The notes under the pieces were generated by a model. The model was not told the origin of the DNA. It saw only the letters and a program-made list of their open reading frames with translations, and did not search any database. Position numbers and translations under genes: made by a program. Below are positions 43,261-52,830 of a DNA stretch of 64,000 nucleotides, piece by piece. How positions within the stretch are numbered: position 1 is the stretch's first letter; every line of letters begins with the position of its first letter. Source of the DNA: Hermatobates lingyangjiaoensis (lineage: Eukaryota > Arthropoda > Insecta > Hemiptera > Hermatobatidae); NCBI GenBank assembly GCA_026182355.1, contig JAPFBL010000529.1, positions 242,758 to 306,757 on the forward strand. Reading direction: 5' to 3'.

Positions 43261-43491
43261 AGCCAAGCCTGCGTATGAATAATCACAGGTCATCCGTTAG
43301 CAAACGCAGTGACCTTCCCGTTGCTACTCATGCCAGTTCTCACGGACTCAGTTTCAATGACTGTTTCCGTGTACAGGTCCTGAGGCAGATTGATCAGACT
43401 AATTCGAAAGTCACTCTGAGAGCTTCAGAAGAAGCACTTATTAGTCTTCTGGGCGGTAGATCGGCTCCTGGGCTTAACCTCAATCGTTTAT
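43261..43491 (+). pseudogene. PLE endonuclease C-terminal fragment, second copy
   Basis: Reads KPSLRMNNHRSSVSKRSDLP, VATHASSHGLSFNDCFRVQV, then LRASEEALISLLGGRSAPGL and N. It is clearly homologous to the fragment at 15.3 kb, and its 5' break lies exactly at a TA run. The frame is open but lacks the CxxC-YIG half. Confidence 0.75.
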
Positions 43492-43589
43492 TTATTTATT
43501 TTTTTTTAAAGTTGTTATCAGCTTTTAATTTTATTTTAGCTAATGTTTTCATTTTTTAATTTTTACTTGGCTTTTATCTCTTTATCTTC

Positions 43590-43768
43590 CCTGTCTACTT
43601 TTCCTCCGAAAGTTGGCTACACTGTTTGAGTGCTTCAGTTCGAACGCCAAGTCAGTCGTTATCAGCCTTTGGAGCGATTCACATCTTTTCCTGAAGACGA
43701 GAACATCGAAATATAGTAGTGAGTTCAGTGATTTCTTTTCTATGTGTTCTTTTAAAAATTCTAGTTTA

Positions 43769-43770
<2 letters not shown>
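43590..43770 (+). repeat. PLE terminal repeat, GTGAGT family, after the endonuclease
   Basis: CTGAAGA-C-GA-GAACA-TC-GAAATATAGTAGTGAGT then a T-rich end and (TA)n. The order endonuclease then hairpin repeat then (TA)n is the same as at 15.3-15.9 kb. Confidence 0.7.
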
Positions 43771-43804
<34 letters not shown>

Positions 43805-43807
<3 letters not shown>

Positions 43808-44005
43808 ATTTCACATAAACACGTGAAATAACAATCAATGATCAAACCACAATAAGAAATGGGAAAACAAGACTAAGATCTTTCAACCGTAACAAGCGGT
43901 CTTCGTCAGAGTCAAAACTCAGTTGGGTTTTTGACTCTGACGAAGACCGCTTGTTACGGTTGAAAGATCTTAGTCTTGTTTTCCCATTTCTTATTGTGGT
44001 TTGAT
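43805..44005. repeat. Fold-back PLE terminal repeat, CACGTG family, near-perfect
   Basis: Arms 43825-43918 and 43916-44005 are almost exact complements; TA runs flank both sides. 43937-43964 reads CTGACGA, A, GACCG-CTTGTTA-CGGTT, GAAA. Confidence 0.88.
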
Positions 44006-44119
44006 TATATATATATATATATATATGTATATACTTTTTCGGTGAAAATACGATCCGAAATGGAAAAATATAGTTCAATGTACATAAAAAAACATAGAGG
44101 AACATAAATTGAACTATAT

Positions 44120-44222
44120 ATATTTATAAAATTAAAGGTTATCAGGACTCGATCAGTTCTTCAGGCTAAACTCGGTCAAACCTGATGAACTGACCGAGCC
44201 CTGATAAACTTTAATTTTGTTT
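44120..44222. repeat. Small fold-back, CAGGACTCGATCAGTTC
   Basis: AAAGGTTATCAGGACTCGAT and its complement 30 bp apart; a short relative of the 39.96 kb fold-back. Confidence 0.65.
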
Positions 44223-44233
44223 CTCTTTCACGG

Positions 44234-44267
<34 letters not shown>

Positions 44268-44269
<2 letters not shown>

Positions 44270-44462
44270 CTAGGAGGCCTCAGAGCTTATTTTTCTTCAT
44301 TCTGATTCTTCCTACGACATTTTGTCTCATATACATATCTTAGGTGACTCGTCACCGCCCAGTATTCAGACCAGCAACACTTAAGATATGTATATGAGAC
44401 AAAATGTCGTAGGAAGAATCAGAATGAAGAAAAATAAGCTCTGAGGCCTTCTAGATTATATA
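44268..44462. repeat. Perfect inverted repeat, arms about 77 bp
   Basis: ATCTAGGAGGCCTCAGAGCT through CATATACATATCTTA is repeated inverted after a 42-bp loop. It is bounded by (TA)n. It has no CTGANGA/GAAA box, unlike the other fold-backs. Confidence 0.85.
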
Positions 44463-44690
44463 AAGAAGAGTAATTAAATATATATATATAAACGTCTTAC
44501 AAAAGTAAAAAAAAATTAGAAAAATTACTAAAATCTTTCGACCAAAACTTTTTTTTAATGTGTTTATTGTTAAATATTGTTATGTATATAATATATATTT
44601 ATATATATATATAAATATATTCATATATAAAAACACCGAAATGAAGCAGAAGTTAGATCGTGCAACCGTTTTATTTAATTGGTAAATTAA

Positions 44691-44738
<48 letters not shown>

Positions 44739-45955
44739 ATATATAATATAACATATATACGCAGACCCAATTTATAATAGAATTCTACTATAAATATTGT
44801 CGGATATAAAATATATCAATTTCATCATAATAGAATATTTTAATATAAAATTAAAAAGTTGAAAACCTATAATAGCTTTCTTCACTTTGAAAACGTACTG
44901 TGGTCACAATTCAATCCCTAAAAACCCAAAATTCGTCTTGGGGGTAAATTTCACCCCTATGGAGAACCCCTGAGTTAGATGAAGATAGTGCGAACGAATT
45001 TAATTTATAATAGAGTGTCAGTATTTAGACATCCCAATTCAGATTTGTTTCGAGTTGTAGTAAGTGAAGATGTTTTAATTAATTTTTGTTTAAAAGTTAA
45101 ACAAATTGCGAATTCTTCTTCAGTGGTATAAAGTATTGCTTCAAAGCTTATAATCTTCAGTAATAGACATAAAATCAAATTATTGTGATTTGTAAGATTG
45201 TAATCGGACGATGTTTGCATAGTTGGTTGAAACATATCTATTACAATTGTGTACTTGAAAAAAAAATACGTTGCTTTTAAACTTTATTCAGTAACTAATT
45301 TTTTAATTAATAAATATTTGTTTCCTTTTCACGAGCCTTCTTATTATTTGAAGCAATGGGTGGGGCCGCGTAGCATGCCATCATAATGGTCTCAAAGCAC
45401 GTCAACTTGCCTACACTGTTCATTGAGTGTCCACAAAGCAAAAAATAGCTTAGATCGTAAAATTTAAATATTAAAAATCATTCGGCACTAATTGAAAAAG
45501 TTTGTTATACTAAAAACAATGCCTTAAACCAATTCATTTATACTGAACTAGTTTAATATGTCTTTTATAAAAGGATTGAACAATGGTCATCAACAAAAAT
45601 AATGAAAGCAACGACTTTTAAACATTTTTTTTTTAAATTTCACATTTAATTTTTTTACTTTATTTCGTTCATTTACTTTATATGTTCATCTACTATCACG
45701 TATTAAAACTAATTATAACAGCTTAAAGGGAATATGGTAGATGAGTAGCTTACTTGCTAGTAGCTATCTAATCGATTTATATATATATATATATAAATTT
45801 TAATAACTATATTATATAATATATAACTATATATATAATATATAAATAAGTATATAAGTTTATATTTACATATATAAATATAAACGCTGGGAGCAGTCCA
45901 TCTTGGATACATACATTTAAAAAATGAATGTCAAATTTTCATGTAAAATATATAT
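44463..45955. other. AT-rich interval with several TA runs, no gene
   Basis: TA runs near 44570-44640 and 44690-44760 and again at 45775-45870. A frame at 45005-45235 (minus) has no recognised domain. Confidence 0.4.
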
Positions 45956-46370
45956 ATGTAAACTTTTTCGATGAAACTACGATACGAAAATGACAAATAT
46001 AGTTCAATGTACAAACAAAAACATAGAGAAATTAAAAATACACACTTACAGTCTATAATTTTTCGTTTGAACTGTCTTCAGGAGAGACAAGAGAGGGAAA
46101 CCAAGTGCACTGGTCCAGAGACTGTTGGAGACCAACAATGTTTCCGTATACGCACCCGGTCACAGACAATAAAGTAGACAGGAATCAATTTATAATTAAA
46201 TTAAATAAAAAAAAATATGAACATTTTGTTGGTCTCCAACTGAAAATTAGAGACTGTAAGTCTCTACCCAACTCAGAGTTTTCAACTCTGACGAAAACCG
46301 CTTGTTACGGTTGAAAGATCTTCGTCTTCTTGTCCCATTTCATATTGTGGTTTGATCATAAATATATATA
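45955..46370. repeat. PLE terminal pieces, ATAGTTCAATGTACA and CACGTG families
   Basis: ATATAGTTCAATGTACAAAC, then the complement of CTGAAGACAGTTCAAACGAAAA. At 46285, CTGACGA-A-AACCG...CGGTT-GAAAGATC. Confidence 0.5.
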
Positions 46371-46559
46371 AGACAACAAATAAAAGAAAAGAGAACACTT
46401 ACTGGGCTCCAGTAAGTGTTCTCGTTTGTTTTATGTGTTATCGTTTTCATTTATTTATCTATCCGGTTTGGACTGTTTATTCTTTCATTTATATATATGT
46501 ATCAATGATCAAAGCACAATATGAAATGAAAAAAAAAGACTAAGATCTTTTAACCGTAA

Positions 46560-46720
46560 CAATCAGATATTGTATTCAATTTTAATTAATTCACCCCAAT
46601 GTTCTTAAAGCTGTTGTAAGCATATATTTCTTAAATGTAACCTGAAGAAGAACATCAAGTGTTCAAAACGCGTTTTTAGTTTTTTTTTGTAATAAACTTT
46701 TTAGTGTGGAGTCATAATAC
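46560..46720 (+). repeat. PLE terminal repeat arm, AACGCGTTTTGAACAC family
   Basis: AATTCACCCCAATGTTCTTA, CCTGAAGA-A-GAACATCAAGTGTTC-AAAACGCG and TGGAGTCATAATACTTT; matches the right arm at 34.1-34.25 kb. Confidence 0.6.
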
Positions 46721-47044
46721 TTTTCCTCAATTGTTGACAAACATATGTACTTCCAAACATTTCTAAAATCATCGCAGTAGCGGAGAATAACTTTTAAATA
46801 ACGATTCTTGTGAACGATATTTTGTAGAATTCTGGAATCCCGAGTTTTGCATATTTTTGCTTCACAATAGTGTGAAACTGTAGTTTCAACAACTCCATTT
46901 GTAATTCCCCAACAACTTTGTCTATTTCTACAATAAATGACGTTGAAAATAGTTGAAAATGCGATTCCAGTACATGAAAGTTCTTAAAGCCCAAATCAAA
47001 TTACTGAAGTAAGTTAGTTACATCTGTCTATATATTCTTTTACA

Positions 47045-47205
47045 ATTAAAAGAAACGGTCCAGCGGAAACGGTACCGCCCTGTCTTCCTGCGGGACTCTT
47101 CGCTCTTCGCACCTCCTGATGACGACGATGGTCGAAATATCGATGTGAGTTATGTCTGTGTCTTTCTGTGTGTTTCCTTCGTTTTGAATTTATTTTATTT
47201 TATAT
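47045..47205 (+). repeat. PLE terminal repeat, GTGAGT family, single copy
   Basis: 47115-47136 reads CTGATGA, C, GAC-GATG-GTC, GAAA, then TATCGATGTGAGTT and a GTGTCTTTCTGTGTGTTT end. A clean, non-inverted example with a GC-richer leader (CTGTCTTCCTGCGGGACTC). Confidence 0.65.
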
Positions 47206-48515
47206 ATTCTTTTAGGTATTTAGGTTCAACTTTTTATAATGTATTCTCAATTAGGAAATTAATCAAATTTCCCTCACTCATTTGTTTAATCCAATAGCAC
47301 TGAAATTTTTTTTGCTTTTTTTATAAACTAAAATAAGTTAGTAAAACATGTAAACACAACCAGTGGCATTTTAGTGAATTTAGATAATAATAATTTCACT
47401 GTTTGTTAAAAATTCTACGACAAAAAATAACACGTCTCGGGGAGCAAATTTGAGACTTCTGGTGAAAACATTATCTTTAGGGCATTTATTATGAATATTT
47501 ATAGGTTAAATCTCAGGTATTATCAAAATTTCCAGCCTCCATACCTCCTGGAGTATAGTTTTTTTGTTTTGTCTACTTTTTTTGTTGCTGTAATTATTTC
47601 TGTCTTTGTCCTTTCCATATTTATTTAAACTGCACTACAACAAATAAACTTCTTAGATACTTTAAGGATTGTTTGGTCAAATACTTAACTCTGTTTTCCG
47701 ACGTTTTGAAAATTTATATTTTAACAATATCGGGAGACAGAGCGAAGTTTATGACTAGACAATTCTCAAAGTGTCCCAACAGTTTTAGTTGTTGTAGTAT
47801 AGTATAGCTATTTACTGGTCTTTATTAGAAGATGGACGTATTATATTTATTTAGTCCATAATTAACAAAGAACAAAACACAACGCATGTCTAGCTTATCA
47901 AAGTGAATAATTAAAACAAAAGCAAGCATCTAAAGTAAACTCTTTATACTAATTACGCATTTCTCTTAATGAGTTTATGAAAATAATTAGTAAAATTAAA
48001 ACGCGACTTTTATTTTAAACTGTATTTTAAAGACAATAGGTTAATATTAACATATGGACCTTTCCAAAATCCATTAAAGTTATGTTTAGTTAGTAATCGA
48101 ATACGAGAATTCTTTTTCTTTAATCTGTTCAAATAATATTATGATAAGTGGTTAGAGGTGGTTAGTTATTAACTTTCAAAAGTAATTATCTTTTGAAACT
48201 GTGTGTTTGAGACCTCAGTATTAATGGTAATACCGACAGATTGAACTTTTATACGAATGCCTAATAGTCAATATTTCTTAAAATTACAATAAAAAGGAAA
48301 AAAATTATTAGAATATTTTGATTGTTTGTAGAATTTGAAGGTTTAGGGATGCAGGCATCTGACCCGAGATGGGGGGACTGCTTGTCCCATTTGGGAACAC
48401 GCCAGACAATTTGTGCGAATCTTCCTATATCCCATTCCTGAGCTTTGATAAACACGTGGCAACTAATTCTCCAGGGAACACTAAAACCGCGTATACTTGT
48501 TGTTGACAATATGAT
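47206..48515. other. AT-rich spacer, nothing recognised
   Basis: No repeat end or long frame that I can assign. The minus frame at 48261-48545 is unassigned. Confidence 0.4.
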
Positions 48516-48518
48516 ATT

Positions 48519-49094
48519 CAGGGTATCCATAAAGTCCATGTGCAATTTAAAAAAAATTATAACTTTATTCGTATTTACGATAGAAATAATCTGTAAAAAA
48601 AGATTAGAAGGAAGTAAACCTACATTTTTTAAGGTTTTATTCTAAAAATAATTTTTAGTTTCCACAGTCCTCCATTATTAGCAATATAGAGGGTAATACG
48701 CTTTTGCAGTTTACGGAAAACATGCGCCAACTGATTTACAATAATCTGTAAAATCTTATTAGTTATTTTAGCTTTCAAATCTTCGAATGGACAAGATTCA
48801 GATGCATACACAGTTGTTTTCACATACACCCCATAAGAAAAATCTAATGGAGTCAAGTCTGGCGAACGTGGAGATGAATGAAATGGTTCACCTCTTCCGA
48901 TTCATCTGTTAGGAAGTTCGTGATTTATCTGTATGGAAGAGGTTACCACATGATGGAGGTTAAGTGGATAAAATTTCAATAAAACTTTAAAAAATATAGA
49001 TTTACTTCTTTCTAATCCTTTTTAGAGATCATTTCTATCCCAGCTACAAATAAGGGTATATTTTTTTTAAAACGCATACGGACTTTATGGACAA
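48519..49094 (-). mobile_element. Tc1/mariner-type element, internally deleted
   Basis: Ends TATCCATAAAGTCCATGTGC and, inverted, TGTCCATAAAGTCCGTATGC bracket a 0.57-kb body whose minus strand holds the C-terminal transposase region. The rest of the transposase is missing. Confidence 0.75.
48629..48910 (-). pseudogene. Mariner-type transposase C-terminal remnant
   Basis: The minus frame reads IGRGEPFHSSPRSPDLTPLD, FSYGVYVKTTVYA, FEDLKAKI and NNGG. IGR.GP....PRSPDLTPLDFFLWGY.K..VY is the block around the last catalytic aspartate (SPD) of mariner-like DDE transposases common in arthropods. The FLWG step has drifted to SYGV, and a stop lies upstream of IGR. Confidence 0.8.
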
Positions 49095-49254
49095 ATTAAT
49101 TAATTAATTTATTTAATTTAATTATTAAGTTTATTTATTTAATACAACTAGTGTATTTAGTAGCAGAAAGATTTAAAACAAAGCTGAGAAAACTTGAAAA
49201 ATAGACAATGAAATTTATTCATGCCACAGTACAAAAGTCGTTCAACAAAACATA

Positions 49255-49406
49255 AAGATTTCACATAAACACGTGAAATAACAATCAATGATCAGACCAC
49301 TTCGTTGGACGAAGACCTCTTGTTACGGTTGAAAGATCTTAGCCTTGTATTCCCATTTCATATTGTAGTTTGATCATATATATATATTATATATATATAT
49401 ATAATA

Positions 49407-49478
<72 letters not shown>

Positions 49479-49620
49479 GAGAGAGAGAGAGAGAGAGTTG
49501 GGTTTTCGACTCCGACGAAGCTCACTTGTTACGGTTGAAAGATTCTAGCCTTTTATTTTCAATTTCATATTGTGTTGATCATTGATTGTTATTTTACGTA
49601 TTTATGTGAAACTTGTTATA
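49255..49620. repeat. PLE CACGTG-family ends around (TA)n-(GA)n
   Basis: Left piece 49257-49378 and right piece 49499-49615 flank a TA run (49377-49447) and a GA run (49448-49497). The right piece reads CCGACGA-A-GCTCACTTGTTACGGTT-GAAAG. Confidence 0.75.
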
Positions 49621-49649
49621 TATATATATATATATATAATGGTATAAAT

Positions 49650-49790
49650 AGGCAGCAGATCCTCTTTTAAACAAGTATCATTAAAATTAACCACAGTCTC
49701 GGCATTTACGATCTTAAGACTGAGAGATTCGATCCTACGAACTAACCTCCTGCTAACAGGGTTCAACTGGAAAAGGAGTTTGGCCAAGTG
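49650..49790 (-). pseudogene. PLE N-terminal scrap, minus strand, ending in (TA)n
   Basis: Reads LNPVSRRLVRRIESLSLKIV, NAETVVNFNDTCLKEDLLPI, YT and then TA repeats. The clearest copy of this block, extending about 15 codons further upstream than the others. Confidence 0.55.
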
Positions 49791-49954
49791 ACATGTTAAA
49801 TTAAAATCGATGACTCATGCTTAGTCATTGCTATAAATAGATTAAAAGGATAGTACAGGTGAATATAAAGAGAAGGTCAAAGGTTAATAATGAACAAGAA
49901 ACAAACGGTTAGAATAAAAGAGTTCAAAGGTCATATTTATATGTATATAAATAT

Positions 49955-50420
49955 ATGTTCAACCACCAATAAGAAAAGGAAAAAAAAAGACTGAGATCTT
50001 TCACCCCTTTTGTTATTGTGGCTTGAACATTGATTGTTGTTTCACGTGTTTATTGTGAAATCTTATTATATATATAAAATATCGGAAGCATTTTAAAACG
50101 TCTACTGTATAATCACCGTTCTAATTATAGTGTTAATAGTCGAAGAATGCCGACTGCGAGTTCGAAATAAAGAAGATAGTTGTGTCGCCTGAAGAGAGAG
50201 AGCCTCGAGGGTAATTTACTTGAGAGGTGGCGGCGGAAGGGATGAACAGATGTGAGCTCTGGGCAGAACACCCTAAATATACTGGCCAACATGTGCTCCT
50301 TCCAGCCGGCCTAGTAAAGCAGTCGCGGGGCTGCAGCCTCCTCGTAAAGTCTTCCCGTAAACATTTAGTCTTCTCAACAACGCCTCCGTATCATTTACAG
50401 TCGACCTGAACACCATTCAA
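49955..50420. other. Decayed PLE ends and a short GC-richer stretch
   Basis: 49960-50070 is a CACGTG-family piece. 50130-50420 is GC-richer (GAGGTGGCGGCGGAAGGGAT, CAGCCGGCCTAG), with a 60-codon open frame and no known domain; it may be PLE leader sequence. Confidence 0.4.
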
Positions 50421-50544
50421 GCTTATTTAAATACGAACACTATGAAATATCTTTTGCTGCAACTCATTATTTGAAGAGACAAACGACTTTAACTTCGCCA
50501 AATAGATTTATTTATGAATATTAAAACTATAATACACTATAAAA

Positions 50545-51100
50545 CTTCGTAGACTGCTGCTGTAGCTCTTTGACTGTTTTTGGGTGTCACCCATCTTCAA
50601 AAAAAAATTTCTTTTATTAGGGAAAGTATTAAGTCTCCATACAAAAAAAAATAAGTTTATTGTAAGAAACTAAACAACGCGTTTCGAACACTTGATGTTC
50701 TTCTTCAGGTTACATCTGCTCTGCTAGGGTGGTTGTTACAAGAAACTAAACAACGCGTTTTGAACACTTGATGTTCTTCTTCAGGTTACATCTGCTCTGC
50801 TAGGGTGGTTGTTACAAGAAACTAAACAACGTGTTTCGAACACTTGATGTTCTCTTTCAGGTTACATCTGCTCTGCTAGGGTGGTTGTAACCTGAAGAAG
50901 AACATCAAGTGTTCGAAATGCGTTGTTTAGTTTCTTATAATAAACTTGTTTACTGTGGGGGGGCCTAATACTTTCCACAATATGATTAAATAACACATTA
51001 TAACAGATTGCACAGTTAATGAATTAATGAAAAAGATCTTTTTTGAAGATGGATTACACCCGAAAACGGTTAGAGAGCTACAGCAGCAGTATACGAGGTA
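50545..51100. repeat. Nested fold-backs with three tandem hairpin units
   Basis: Outer arms GCTGCTGTAGCTCTTTGACT (50558) and its complement (near 51075) enclose an AACGCG-family fold-back. Inside, a 76-bp unit (ACAAGAAACTAAACAACGCG ... CTGCTCTGCTAGGGTGGTTG) is present three times in tandem (50665-50890), then once inverted. Each unit carries the complement of CTGAAGA-A-GAACATCAAGTGTTC-GAAA. The outer arm has TTGAAGA-T-GG..CCC-GAAAACGG. Confidence 0.85.
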
Positions 51101-51309
51101 AGACAACATATTATGTTTCTAATATTAAGAATACTAACATTAGTGGTAATAAAAAAGTGCATGAATTTAAAATTATTTAGTTAAAAGTTATGTCATAATT
51201 TAATAGCTAGGTTATAATGAAATAGGAAACTCTGCTAATGAATATATGAGCAATGTGCTAAACGACAAAATGAAGATTATGAGTTTGGGAATGTTTTAAT
51301 ACTACAAGA

Positions 51310-51705
51310 CTAGGGACGGGGAACCTTTCTTGGAGTAAAGGCCATTTTAGCACCATCCACTTCCCCAAAATGCCACCAAGAATAGATAAGATAATAGTTA
51401 TGTTGTAGAATTCTTGAAGCTATTGTTATATTACTAGATCGGTGCTTCTAAAACTGTTCCGTATCTGTATGTCAAGAGATTCAGCAGTGTCCTCATTGTT
51501 TTCGTTTATTACCTTTGTTAACTCAAGAAAATGATTCTCGAAAAGCTTAAACTTTTCAAATAGTGATTGATAAATAGTTTTTTTCCTAAATGCCTCATTT
51601 TTTTTTCTTTATTACTATAATTGTAATTCTTTATATTTTGAAACTTTTTTCGTAACAAACCGCAGAAGGCCACATTTCATGGTACATAAGGCCACATGTA
51701 TCAAT
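51310..51705. mobile_element. Possible hAT fragment
   Basis: CTAGGGACGGGGAACCTTTC resembles hAT ends (CAGGGGTGGGGAACCT), and GGCCATTTTAGCACCAT follows as in such elements. The flanks match a second unoccupied copy near 52.25 kb (TTTTAATACCACAAGA ... GGTCTGAGAA), which supports an insertion. The right end is unclear. Confidence 0.4.
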
Positions 51706-51913
51706 CTCAAGATGCTGGAAGAGGTCTGAAAACATAGCTAACTATGTTTCAGACTAACTCTCAGACACGACTATCCATAGACCATCTCCACCGAATAGTA
51801 TTCGCTACTCCTCTCTGTCTTCTCTGACAAACGTGTATGATGATAGTGAACCACCTCAAAATTTCACCATACCTGCAAAGTCTGGCAGATGCAGTGACAG
51901 TTACTGGGATGTT

Positions 51914-52214
51914 GGTTGCCAGGTTAGCTAAGTTGCAACGAGCTCACCTCTAAAATGGTAGGTCAAGGGTTCAATACCCATTCTGGCACTCGATTTATTT
52001 CACGTGGAAGTTGAATAAATCTGAGCATATCATCCTTTGAAGAGCCTGTACGATGTCAGGTACTCTTTAAAGGTCCCTACTCTAAATATTTTAGAGTTAG
52101 ACTAAATTTAGGACTTCCAGTGTAGAATCATCTTTTTTGTGTAGTATCAAAATGACCCAATGTTCTGCTTATGTTTATTCCCTTGTGTGACTACCACTCA
52201 AAACCTAACCTAAC
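51914..52214 (+). repeat. tRNA-headed SINE copy
   Basis: TGCCAGGTTAGCTAAGTTGC, then GGTTCAATACCC, body GTGGAAGTTGAATAAATCTG and GTACGATGTCAGGTACTC, tail CTTGTGTGACTACCACTC as in the copy at 5.3 kb. Confidence 0.75.
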
Positions 52215-52544
52215 CTAATGTGCTAAAGAACAAACGAAAGAATACGAGTAAAAACGTTTTAATACCACAAGAAGAATCCAAAAGTGTTGAGATAGGTCTG
52301 AGAATATCTCTGACTAACTACCGGACATGACTATCTGTAGACCATGAACGTGCAGTTAGGGGAGGTAGGTAAGGCCATGCCTCATCTAACAGTCTTGAAA
52401 AGAAAAAAATTAAAATGATTAAAATAGCTAAATAATTAATAATAAATAGGTAAACCGAGTTAAATAATTATCATTAGTTGGAGAACTAATCAGTAATTGT
52501 GTGGTATTTACTCATTCAGAGGTAAAATGGATAAACAAACAAAA

Positions 52545-52830
52545 GTCTCCACACAAATGAACTTTTATTCAACAACAACAACGCGTTTCGAACACTTTGT
52601 GTTCATCATCAGGAAGATATGAAAAATGTGGTGCTGAAGGGTTGGTCCAGTGAAAAGAACTCACTTGTTTTGTGAGTTGTCAAACACTCAGTTGTTTTCA
52701 CTGGACCAACCCTTCAGCACCACATTTTTCATGTCTTCCTGATGATGAACACAAAGTGTTCGAAACGCGTTGTTGTTGTTGTTGAATAAAATTTCATTTG
52801 TGTGGAAACTTTTGTTTGTTTATCTATTAT
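52545..52830. repeat. Fold-back PLE terminal repeat, AACAACAACAACGCG family
   Basis: Arms of about 115 bp are near-exact complements around a 40-bp loop. 52739-52765 reads CTGATGA, T, GAACAC-AAA-GTGTTC, GAAA: a perfect six-pair stem. Confidence 0.88.

Noticed and set aside
51713..52350. Duplicated GGTCTGA...ACATGACTATC segments as exons
   Set aside because: They are a diverged repeat pair with no open frame; useful only as an empty-site comparison for the possible hAT insertion.
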